Positions 6,618-13,689 of a stretch of 19,633 nt of DNA are shown here, piece by piece. The position numbers and the translations under genes were made by a program. The number at the start of each line of letters is the position of its first letter. Position 1 is the first letter of the stretch. Source of the DNA: Bacteroidota bacterium (GTDB taxonomy: Bacteria > Bacteroidota > Bacteroidia > Bacteroidales > GCA-2748055); contig JAAEOI010000334.1 of NCBI GenBank assembly GCA_024244665.1, forward strand, positions 1 through 19,633, in the 5' to 3' direction. The notes beneath the pieces were generated by a model. That model made no database searches. It saw only the letters and a program-made list of their open reading frames with translations, and had not been told where the DNA came from.

Positions 6618-9366
6618 AAGCAATAATTTTTTTACTTGTGAATGTGTTTCTGTCCTGAATGACAACAATGTAAAAGTTCGAATCAGAGGGCAAATTAACG
6701 CTCTCTTCTGTTTGGGTCATTCTTGTTCGGTAGATTTCCTGGCCCATTATATTGTAAATCCTGAGCTCGGCTTTAATCATCTCATCGGGAATCAATATGC
6801 TTAACATTCCCTCATTAAACCAAACCTTCACATTGTGGTTAGGTAGTTCAATTTGCCTTGTTCCTACAGGGTTTTCAGTCTCTTTTGGAATCACATTTTC
6901 GACAGGAATCTCAGGTGCTTCCGGAATCTCAGATCCAATTCTAAGGGCTACCCTGCGGATATATGCCTCTCCCATAATTCTAAAATCGGACTGATTGTTT
7001 TGCTTATTATCCAGGGCCGCATCTGTTACTATGAAACTTTTAGTCATCCATGTGTTAGTATTCGTTCTGGTAATATCTGCTTTTTTATAATTGGGGTTGG
7101 TTCCGCTGATTGCGTTGTATTGTATTGTTAAAGCTTTTGTGCCTGAATCATAATAGGTAACTTCGAAAGTGAGCCTGTTGTCTGCTGGTTTTATGAAGGT
7201 GTCATTTGCCTTGAAATACCCATACTTTCTTTTATCTGCATAAGAGATGAGCCGGCATTCGTGCCCCCCGATTGCTACCTTCTCAGTATAGGTCTCTTTT
7301 GTGGGATCGGTTCCTACGACAAACTCCATTCCGTTCTCAATAATTTGATCGGCAAATACAACAGATACATCTGAAGGCAAGGGCTTGTCAATGCTGATTG
7401 ATCGAATATTTACTTCACCTGTGAGCCTGAAATCTGACTGATAGTTTAATTGATTATTAAAGGCTGCATCAGCGACCATAATCGTTTTTTTTTGCCACTG
7501 ATTGGTGCTGGTTTTGGCAATTACAATGCTTTTATCAATCGGTCCGGTCGAGTTGTATTGAAGTTCAAAATTGCTATTTGAGTCATCAAAGTAGGTAATG
7601 TGGAAGGTTATATCGCTGTCATCCGAATTAAAGTACTGATCATCAACCTTAAAATAGCAAAACTTATTTTCCGGAATATACCGACAATCCTGCTCCCCAT
7701 TTATAACCTGCTCAGTAAAAGCCACGCTATCCCGATTGGTAATCTCAACAAATGAAATACCCTGCTGGCGTATTGGATTTGTAAAAATAATTGAACCATT
7801 GATAAAGGTTGTAGCTCTGCTTTTGTCTTTTGGTTCCCAGTAAAATGAATCATTTTCTATCACCAGATTCAGGGTGTTTCGCTGGGTTGCATCTGCGTGA
7901 AATTCGGACGGAGCCGATAGCTTCATTTCGTTAATAATGTCTCTGTAGCCCTGATCTGATGCAAGGTTGTACCATTCATTCGGGTCATTGTTTAAATCGT
8001 AAAACTCCTCCGAGCCATCGTGATATTGGATGTATCTCCAATTGCTGTTTATTAAAGCGTAACCACCTTTTTCCATATATGTCATGAAAACGTTTCTGTC
8101 AATGGCAGATTCAGGATTGTGAAGCACCGGAACAAGTGACTCACCATCCATTTGATGCTGTTCGGGGAGATTGCATAATTCTATAAGCGTTGGATACATA
8201 TCGATCAGGCTAACAGAGGTTGAAACTCGTTTGTTTTCAGGCAATCCGTTACCAGCAAAAATAAAAGGCACATGCGACGTTTCCTGCCAGAGTGTATGTT
8301 TACCCCATTGGCCCTTTTCACCGTGATGATAACCCTGGTCGCTCCAGAATATTACAACAGTATTGTCTTTATATGCACTTGAATCCAATGCATCCAACAC
8401 ACGACCCAGCATGGCATCGGCGAATGAAACACAGGCAAGGTAGCCTATAACAGCATTTTCCACTGCATCCAACGTTACCAGGTTGGCCTGTATATTCAAC
8501 CGATTGGTCATTCTATTGCGTATATGATCGGGCAGGTCATCCAGGTCGTCCTCTTTTATATAAGGCACTATTATGGAATCTCTATCATACATATCAAAGA
8601 ATGCCTGGGGAGCATAGTTTGGGAAATGCGGGGTGTAAAGTCCCAGTCCAATAAAGAACGGATCGGTATGTTCCTGGTCCAGAAGATTGCAAACCCAATT
8701 GGTGCGCACAGCGTCTGGGATTAGTTCCGCCTTGTCGCTGGAAATAGGGCCCCATTCTAAAAATGCTCCATAATCAATCGTTTCTCCGGGTTCCAGGTAA
8801 CGGTTACTTCGAGGATCAGTATAGACCGGACTATAAGGGCGTGGATCGGGCCATGGCACATCACTGCCACGATACCCCATTTCATAACCCCAGTCTCTGA
8901 TTTCCTGACTACGTGAAAAATAGGCATCCCAACCTCGTGTGTCAAATGATCCGGCTCTGTGGTGATACAATTTTCCGGCACCATATGTAAGGTAGCCTGC
9001 CTGGTCAAAGGCGGTTTGCATAGAGACCAGTTCAGGATTATCATAAAAATAGAGTTCATCATTATAGCATCCTGTGGACGAAGCATGTAATCCAGACCAT
9101 ATTGCGCTGCGCGATGGAGCACAGTAAGCTGCAGGGGCATGTGCGTTCGTAAACGTAATACCCCTTTCGGCCAGTCGATCCAGATTTGGAGTTATTGCCT
9201 GATTATACCCAAGTGGATTTATCCATGTGTTCAGATCATCTGTTGCAAACATAATTACATTGGGATGATCATTTGAACCGGTTCCACTTTGAGCTTTTAC
9301 TGTTACTGGAAATTGAAAGCAAAGCAGCACTATTGCTATAGTCCTTATTATACAGGTGAACCTCAT
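6595..9366 (-). CDS. S1-family sulfatase with two C-terminal beta-sandwich repeats and a T9SS sorting domain
   Basis: Removes sulfate esters from a glycan outside the cell. The 923-residue protein has a Sec signal peptide (1-25, VKA-QS) and then a type I sulfatase domain (about 35-480). FATDDLNTW holds metal ligands D43 and D44. YCAPSR (C82-R86) is the CxPSR signature whose Cys becomes formylglycine, so a maturase elsewhere is needed. FWSDQGYHHGEKG holds D343 and Q344, with Gln where many relatives have His or Asn. The style resembles iduronate-2-sulfatase-like subfamily S1_7, from memory. Two related modules follow (about 551-660 and 692-809), sharing YFK-D-F, ITYFD/VTYYD, LQYN/IQYN and ADAAFNNQ/TDAALDNK blocks, likely carbohydrate-binding beta-sandwiches. 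The last 80 residues (VKVWFNEGMLSIL, LRIYNIMGQEIY, SKKIIAS) are a T9SS type A sorting domain. It is the last gene of the minus-strand set. The substrate is not readable from sequence. Confidence 0.9.
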   Translation of the reverse strand: MRFTCIIRTIAIVLLCFQFPVTVKAQSGTGSNDHPNVIMFATDDLNTWINPLGYNQAITPNLDRLAERGITFTNAHAPAAYCAPSRSAIWSGLHASSTGCYNDELYFYDNPELVSMQTAFDQAGYLTYGAGKLYHHRAGSFDTRGWDAYFSRSQEIRDWGYEMGYRGSDVPWPDPRPYSPVYTDPRSNRYLEPGETIDYGAFLEWGPISSDKAELIPDAVRTNWVCNLLDQEHTDPFFIGLGLYTPHFPNYAPQAFFDMYDRDSIIVPYIKEDDLDDLPDHIRNRMTNRLNIQANLVTLDAVENAVIGYLACVSFADAMLGRVLDALDSSAYKDNTVVIFWSDQGYHHGEKGQWGKHTLWQETSHVPFIFAGNGLPENKRVSTSVSLIDMYPTLIELCNLPEQHQMDGESLVPVLHNPESAIDRNVFMTYMEKGGYALINSNWRYIQYHDGSEEFYDLNNDPNEWYNLASDQGYRDIINEMKLSAPSEFHADATQRNTLNLVIENDSFYWEPKDKSRATTFINGSIIFTNPIRQQGISFVEITNRDSVAFTEQVINGEQDCRYIPENKFCYFKVDDQYFNSDDSDITFHITYFDDSNSNFELQYNSTGPIDKSIVIAKTSTNQWQKKTIMVADAAFNNQLNYQSDFRLTGEVNIRSISIDKPLPSDVSVVFADQIIENGMEFVVGTDPTKETYTEKVAIGGHECRLISYADKRKYGYFKANDTFIKPADNRLTFEVTYYDSGTKALTIQYNAISGTNPNYKKADITRTNTNTWMTKSFIVTDAALDNKQNNQSDFRIMGEAYIRRVALRIGSEIPEAPEIPVENVIPKETENPVGTRQIELPNHNVKVWFNEGMLSILIPDEMIKAELRIYNIMGQEIYRTRMTQTEESVNLPSDSNFYIVVIQDRNTFTSKKIIASNQAEML
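6940..7293 (-). repeat. Second beta-sandwich repeat within the sulfatase (residues about 692-809)
   Basis: Second copy of the module described for the first repeat. It is followed by a Pro/Glu-rich linker (EIPEAPEIPVENVIPKETE) and then the T9SS sorting domain. Boundaries are approximate because they are judged by eye from aligned blocks. Confidence 0.65.
7386..7716 (-). repeat. First beta-sandwich repeat within the sulfatase (residues about 551-660)
   Basis: This stretch encodes the first of two homologous modules in the sulfatase. Blocks shared with the second copy are CRYIPENKFCYFKVDDQYF against CRLISYADKRKYGYFKANDTF, ITFHITYFDDS against LTFEVTYYDSG, NQWQKKTIMVADAAFNNQ against NTWMTKSFIVTDAALDNK, and YQSDFRLTGEVNIRSI against NQSDFRIMGEAYIRRV. 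The similarity is clear at protein level and weaker at DNA level, so the duplication is old. The modules resemble beta-sandwich domains attached to secreted glycan enzymes in Bacteroidota; I cannot name a family. Confidence 0.65.
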
Positions 9367-9467
9367 TGAATTGAGTATTTCTATGTGGTTATTAGTTGGG
9401 AGCTAAAAAAATCCAGCCCTTATAGCAAAGACTTCCTGGGACCGTAAATAGTTGTTTCATAATGCTG

Positions 9468-9475
9468 CAAAATTA
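9468..9475 (-). promoter_or_regulatory. Candidate Bacteroidota -7 element for the sulfatase gene
   Basis: On the minus strand this reads TAATTTTG, an exact match to the Bacteroidota sigma-ABfr -7 consensus TAnnTTTG. It would start transcription near 9460 and give a leader of about 95 bases before the sulfatase ATG at 9366. It lies just past the stop codon of the beta-helix gene. No convincing TTTG is found at the -33 spacing, so support is weak, and the sulfatase may instead be read from further upstream. Confidence 0.25.
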
Positions 9476-9479
9476 TTCT

Positions 9480-12400
9480 TTAAAGCAGAATAAATCTCCC
9501 GGACTCAAGATTATCACCTGCCTGGAGAATGAAGATATATGTGCCGCCCGACATATGACTCCCATCAAACATGGTTACGTGGGTTCCTCCCGGCATTTTT
9601 TCATGAACCAGGGTTTTCAACTCTCTGCCCAATAAATCATATACTTTTAAAGAAACCATGCAGCTCACAGTGATGGTGTATTCAAATTGTGTGCTTGAGT
9701 GAAAAGGATTTGGGAAATTATTTATTGCAAGATTGCGGTCGCTTACGGAATGATGGACAGATGTACTACTGCCAGCTTCAGTTGTTGCAGATGCTTCATT
9801 GGAATAGGCTGAAGATCCAGTGATATTGATTGCGCGAATACGGTATGTGTATTCAGTTTGTTCAGTTAAATCATAGATGCTCAGGGAGGTGGCATTCGCA
9901 TCCACGGTGGCAATCACACCAAATATGTCATTTGTTTTTTGCTCAATTACAAAACCATCCTCATTCCCGGCGTTGTCTGTCCAGGTCAGGTTGATTTGAT
10001 CATATGAGTCTGCCTCTGCCGAAATATCTGCAGGGGCTATGGGCATTGGAGGTGTGGGGGCCCCGCAGTATTTATACTGGCACCATGCCTCCAGTTGATC
10101 AGAGCAGCTAAAACCGATCACCTCAATTGTATTTTCGTTTGATCCCGGGTTCAATACGGGTTGATTCTGATCATCTGGGTGATATGCTGTGATTGTGCAA
10201 TTGCTTGCACTTTTAATATTCACATCGTATCCGGCATTGTCATAGGCTATCACAGACCCGGAAATTCCACTCATAGAACCCTCCACACCTAATCCGCCTG
10301 CGAAACTGGAAATATCTCCACTACTGGTTAGGCCCTTGTTCCCATATGCAATGATGTCCACCACATTGTTTTCGATAATACCGTCATCCTGCTTATTTCT
10401 GAAAGTAACACCCTGAATACCGTTATCATAACATACAGCCTGGATATAATTATCCCGAATAATTGATCCATGACCGGAGGTACCCGCAATGTTAAAACTA
10501 AATCCTCCCCTGATATTATCATAAGATTCACAGTCGTAGAATTTGTTTCCTACAATGATCTCTCCCAGGTCAACCGGATTTCCGGATCCGTCTAAACGTG
10601 CAAACATTCCAAAACCAGGGCCGACATTTCTTCTTCCTATGCACCGGTGAAACTCGGAAAACCTGCATTTTGGGGTCCATCCGTCACTGCCACAATCCTC
10701 AGCAATACAGTCATACCATTTGTTGTACTCTCCCTTGTCTGTTAATGCATTTCCGTGAGCTCCTGTACCGGTAAGGTTCCGACACTCGTTGTACCGACAT
10801 TCAGGACCCAGGGTGAAACCATCATCCGATCCCTCATTTATTGTAAAATCGTGGAAGTAGGAGTTACTTACCGACACAAAGTTCAGAAAGCGAATTGATG
10901 ATTTTCCGTTATGTATATCATATCCATAATAGGAACCACCCGACATCTCTATGTCTGTTGCCCCTCCAGGTTTTTCAGTTATGGCAGTGGATCGCCTGGC
11001 ATCAACTCCTGGACCTACAAAGCCCACCCGGTCCAGATCTGTATTTTCACTCACAGTAAGAGATCCATCTAGAATCCAGGTGATATTGGAAGGCAGGTAG
11101 ATGGTGCCAACGATTACGAAATCGCCCTTTAAGTATATGCTATCTCCTTTTTGTAAGCCATCCAGCGTAGATTGAATCAATTCCGTATCATCATCTGAGC
11201 CAGTGGGCTCAATAGTTATGCTGAATCCCAGGCTTGTGGCGGATGTCTCATCGGTATAGGCTGAAAATCCGGAAATATTGAATGCCTGAACCCGGTAAGT
11301 GTACTCCGTAAGCGCTGATAGTCCGGTATCGCTAAAGGAAGTAACATTTGCACCCACCCTGTCAATTATATAGTAGTGCTCTGCTATTCTTCGCTCTATC
11401 ACAAACCCATCTTCGCTACCTGTGGTATCTGCCCATGTCAGGTCAATCTGACTGGAAGAAACTACATCTGCAGAAAGGTCGGCCGGGGCATTGGGCATTG
11501 GAGGTGTCGGGGTGCCACAATAGTTATACTGAGACCAGGCCTCCAATGGATTCGAACAGGTAAAATCCGTAACGGATACCGTATTGTTGCCACTACTTTT
11601 GTCATCAAAAGTGGGATTGTTTCCTCCATCAGGGTGATAAACTGCTATATTGCAATGATGTCCTCCCCTGGTGTTTACATCAATTCTATTATCGTAACAG
11701 ACCACAGATCCTGTAATATTTTCAATGATGTTATGTGTTGAACTATTGTCATTTTCCATGCCTAATCCACCGGCCCAACTGTTATTGTCCCCACTTTTAT
11801 TCAAGCCCTTATTTCCATAACAGATGATATCAACCACATTGTTTTCTATGATGCCGAGCTCAGCATTGTCTTTGTTCCTGAAAACCACACCACTTCCCTG
11901 GTTATTGTAGCAGGCTGCCTGGATGTAATTATCCTTTATGATGGCTCCCGGACAATTTGAGGAGATATTAAAACTGAAGCCTGAGCTACGTACACTCCCA
12001 TAAGATACACAGTCAATAAACTTATTACCAATAATATGTGCGCCCACGTCCTGATTATTTGCATAGCCCTCCTCGCGTGCATACATGCCAAATCCGGGTC
12101 CCACATTATCTGCAGCGATACATCTGATGAAAGTACTATACCGGCATTTAGGGGTCCATCCATCACCGTCCGGTCCAAGACAATTTGCTGCTGTACAATC
12201 AATCCAGGTGTTGTGGTCGCCTTTATCGGTCAATGCATTTCCGGTAAGTGAATAATCACAAAGAAGATCCCTGCATTCATTGTTGTTACAACCAGGTCCA
12301 AGGGTGAAATTATCATCTGTAACCTCAGTAATATGCATATCGTGAAACCTGGAAAGGGAAAGGCTCCCAAAATTTATATAGCGCATGCTTTTGGGGTAGT

Positions 12401-12770
12401 TTGCAGAATTACCGTAATAGGTGCCACCCGACATGTCAATGTTTGTTGCACCTCCTGCTTTTTCTGTAATTCCTGTTCGCCGTGTGGCATCAATTTGTGA
12501 ATCAGCATAACCGGCCTGATCGAGGTCAGCATCACCAGCCAACGTCAATGAACCATTGAGAATCCAGGTGATATTGGAAGGTAGGTATATGGTGCGTTTA
12601 TGTACAAAATCACCATTGAGGAGGAGAGTATCTCCATCATGCAAGCCATCCAAAGCGGTTTGGATCTGAGCAGCATCATCATTCCCTGTAGGAGTAATGA
12701 CAATCTCAGCTGAATAACTCATGCAAACAGATGTCAACAGTAAAATTCCTGAAAGATTTATTTTTTTCAT
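9480..12770 (-). CDS. Secreted protein of two tandem [right-handed beta-helix + FN3] modules with a T9SS sorting domain
   Basis: A 1096-residue surface or secreted protein. Residues 1-22 are a Sec signal peptide (MKKINLSGILLL..., ending near SYS-AE). The rest is two copies of one module: beta-helix 24-420 plus fibronectin type III 425-513, then beta-helix 518-905 plus FN3 910-998. Beta-helix rungs show in repeated GNKFIDC, DNYIQA, IIENNVVDII stretches. Both copies keep YLPSNITWIL, GNALTDKG, DGWTPKCR and NVGPGFGM, marking probable active or binding surfaces. The tail (FPNPFHSSTQFEY, LKVYDLLGRELKTL, GGTYIFILQAGD, GRFILL) is a textbook T9SS type A sorting domain. The fold is shared by polysaccharide lyases, epimerases and some glycosidases, so the reaction cannot be named. 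The frame stays open 67 codons upstream to 12971, but that extension overlaps the previous gene and encodes low-complexity residues; the ATG at 12770 with its signal peptide is chosen. Confidence 0.85.
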   Translation of the reverse strand: MKKINLSGILLLTSVCMSYSAEIVITPTGNDDAAQIQTALDGLHDGDTLLLNGDFVHKRTIYLPSNITWILNGSLTLAGDADLDQAGYADSQIDATRRTGITEKAGGATNIDMSGGTYYGNSANYPKSMRYINFGSLSLSRFHDMHITEVTDDNFTLGPGCNNNECRDLLCDYSLTGNALTDKGDHNTWIDCTAANCLGPDGDGWTPKCRYSTFIRCIAADNVGPGFGMYAREEGYANNQDVGAHIIGNKFIDCVSYGSVRSSGFSFNISSNCPGAIIKDNYIQAACYNNQGSGVVFRNKDNAELGIIENNVVDIICYGNKGLNKSGDNNSWAGGLGMENDNSSTHNIIENITGSVVCYDNRIDVNTRGGHHCNIAVYHPDGGNNPTFDDKSSGNNTVSVTDFTCSNPLEAWSQYNYCGTPTPPMPNAPADLSADVVSSSQIDLTWADTTGSEDGFVIERRIAEHYYIIDRVGANVTSFSDTGLSALTEYTYRVQAFNISGFSAYTDETSATSLGFSITIEPTGSDDDTELIQSTLDGLQKGDSIYLKGDFVIVGTIYLPSNITWILDGSLTVSENTDLDRVGFVGPGVDARRSTAITEKPGGATDIEMSGGSYYGYDIHNGKSSIRFLNFVSVSNSYFHDFTINEGSDDGFTLGPECRYNECRNLTGTGAHGNALTDKGEYNKWYDCIAEDCGSDGWTPKCRFSEFHRCIGRRNVGPGFGMFARLDGSGNPVDLGEIIVGNKFYDCESYDNIRGGFSFNIAGTSGHGSIIRDNYIQAVCYDNGIQGVTFRNKQDDGIIENNVVDIIAYGNKGLTSSGDISSFAGGLGVEGSMSGISGSVIAYDNAGYDVNIKSASNCTITAYHPDDQNQPVLNPGSNENTIEVIGFSCSDQLEAWCQYKYCGAPTPPMPIAPADISAEADSYDQINLTWTDNAGNEDGFVIEQKTNDIFGVIATVDANATSLSIYDLTEQTEYTYRIRAINITGSSAYSNEASATTEAGSSTSVHHSVSDRNLAINNFPNPFHSSTQFEYTITVSCMVSLKVYDLLGRELKTLVHEKMPGGTHVTMFDGSHMSGGTYIFILQAGDNLESGRFILL
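9777..11219 (-). repeat. Tandem module copy 2 of the beta-helix protein (residues about 518-998)
   Basis: Second copy of the [beta-helix + FN3] module. It is slightly shorter than copy 1, with small deletions where copy 1 has extra Asn/Gly-rich loops (for example around residues 197-203 and 338-350 of copy 1). It is followed by a short Ser/Thr linker and the T9SS sorting domain. Confidence 0.8.
11232..12701 (-). repeat. Tandem module copy 1 of the beta-helix protein (residues about 24-513)
   Basis: First of two head-to-tail copies, each about 1.45 kb, inside one gene. Matching landmarks recur about 495 residues later: ITPTGNDD against IEPTGSDD, an identical YLPSNITWIL, GGATNIDMSGGTYYG against GGATDIEMSGGSYYG, an identical GNALTDKG, and YCGTPTPPMPNAPADLSA against YCGAPTPPMPIAPADISA. 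Proteins remain roughly 60 percent alike by eye in the best blocks, so the duplication is neither recent nor very old. Confidence 0.8.
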
Positions 12771-12788
12771 TTTGTCTCTTTGGGTATT

Positions 12789-12815
12789 AAAAAAGGAGGG
12801 GGTTACCCCCCCTCC
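12789..12815 (-). terminator. Rho-independent-type hairpin with U-tract in the leader of the beta-helix gene
   Basis: Read on the minus strand, GGAGGGGG (12815-12808), loop GGTAA, then CCCCCTCC (12802-12795) form a perfect 8-bp stem, seven of eight pairs G:C, followed directly by six T (12794-12789). This is the classic intrinsic terminator form, oriented to stop transcripts coming from the oxidoreductase and DUF1080 genes. It lies only about 24 bases before the ATG of the beta-helix gene, too close for a new promoter in between. It may therefore act as an attenuator or as an RNA-stabilising or start-masking hairpin, not as a simple operon end. Confidence 0.7.
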
Positions 12816-12818
12816 CGA

Positions 12819-12836
12819 ACTACTACTACTACTACT
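12819..12836. repeat. (ACT)6 trinucleotide microsatellite beside the leader hairpin
   Basis: Six perfect ACT units on the plus strand (AGT on the minus strand), three bases from the C-rich arm of the hairpin, which itself contains a run of seven C. It sits in the untranslated leader between the DUF1080 and beta-helix genes. Short tandem repeats and homopolymers can change length by strand slippage, so this is a possible site of expression variation. No direct evidence of variation is available from one sequence. Confidence 0.7.
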
Positions 12837-12930
12837 CACTAAAAACTCACTATGAGAAATCTTAAGAGGGGTGAGCGAAACCCCTAAAATATCCAGTTTG
12901 TATCTGCTGGTTTCTGCATAACTAAAACAC

Positions 12931-13671
12931 CTACCACGTCCGAATTCTGATGTTTCTGAAAGAGACCTCATCCCTGTGTCCCTGAAGCATGATATGCCCC
13001 TGATCTAACTCTCCGAATTTCTCCAGTTCAGCGTACTTGCTCAAGCTCACAAGTTCCCTGAATGCCAGGCTTTTTCTGTCAAATTCAAGCACTTTTTCAC
13101 CGTTGAGCCAATGCTCAACTTTATTGCCATCCAGAATGATCCTTACCTTATTCCATTCACCCGGAGGATTTATAGCTATCTCTTCTGGTGGAGGGATCAA
13201 ATCGAAGAGTCCGGCCATTTTATGGTTGCCTTCCCTTCCTTGCTTTGCATCGGGATGAACTTCATTGTGAATCAACTGGTACTCAAGACCAAGGTAATTT
13301 CCCTCCTTGCCGGGAAATGCATCTGTAACCACATATTTAATTCCAGAGTTAGCACCTTCCGTTAATCTTGCCTCAAGTTCAAGTTCAAAGTTGCCATAGC
13401 GTTTTTTTGTCACAATGTCATGACCTCCCGGCTGATCTTCAGTCTCCCTGAGGACTGTTAAAATCTCACCTTCAATTTTCCATCCATGCTTAGGGAATTG
13501 CTCTGAACCTGTATCTCTCCAGCTTTCAGTATCTGATCCGTCAAATAAGTTTGTCCAGGTTGCGCCTTCTGCTGTTGCTGCCTCTTCTGAAGGTTGTTGC
13601 TTATCCCTATTAACACATTGTACTGCCAGAAAGGCTAGTCCGAGCAGGAATAATATATTTGTCTTCATCAT
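12931..13671 (-). CDS. DUF1080 / 3-keto-glycoside hydrolase family lipoprotein
   Basis: A 246-residue protein of the DUF1080 family (Pfam 3-keto-disaccharide hydrolase). Family members are concanavalin-like beta-sandwiches; some cleave 3-keto-glycosides made by partner oxidoreductases. Residues 1-18 are a hydrophobic signal and C19 (FLAVQC) is the probable lipidated cysteine, although Gln before the Cys is not the ideal lipobox. A short acidic linker follows, then family landmarks: WTNLFDGSDTESWRD, FELELEARLTEGANSGIKY, LEYQLIHNEVHPDAK, KMAGLFDLIPP, GEWNKVRIILDGNKVEHWLN, and the end GHIMLQGHRDEVSFRNIRIR. The gene starts 18 bp after the oxidoreductase stop, so the two are an operon. Two Met codons lie at the start (13671 and 13668) and either may be used. 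The role as a hydrolase of 3-keto sugars is inferred from family and partner gene. Confidence 0.88.
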   Translation of the reverse strand: MMKTNILFLLGLAFLAVQCVNRDKQQPSEEAATAEGATWTNLFDGSDTESWRDTGSEQFPKHGWKIEGEILTVLRETEDQPGGHDIVTKKRYGNFELELEARLTEGANSGIKYVVTDAFPGKEGNYLGLEYQLIHNEVHPDAKQGREGNHKMAGLFDLIPPPEEIAINPPGEWNKVRIILDGNKVEHWLNGEKVLEFDRKSLAFRELVSLSKYAELEKFGELDQGHIMLQGHRDEVSFRNIRIRTW

Positions 13672-13689
13672 CTTGCTTATTATTATTCA

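Noticed and set aside
9404..9440. Possible terminator after the beta-helix gene (CCAG/CTGG with seven T on the minus strand)
   Set aside because: The stem is only four pairs with a long loop; too weak to call.
9777..12701. Regularly spaced repeats in the beta-helix gene, considered as a CRISPR-like or mobile repeat
   Set aside because: They are coding-frame duplicates and beta-helix rungs; there are no short identical repeats with unique spacers.
12771..12971. 67-codon N-terminal extension of the beta-helix gene up to 12971
   Set aside because: It overlaps the DUF1080 gene by 41 bp, crosses the terminator-like hairpin and encodes a Ser/Gly run from the ACT repeat; the internal ATG at 12770 starts a proper signal peptide.
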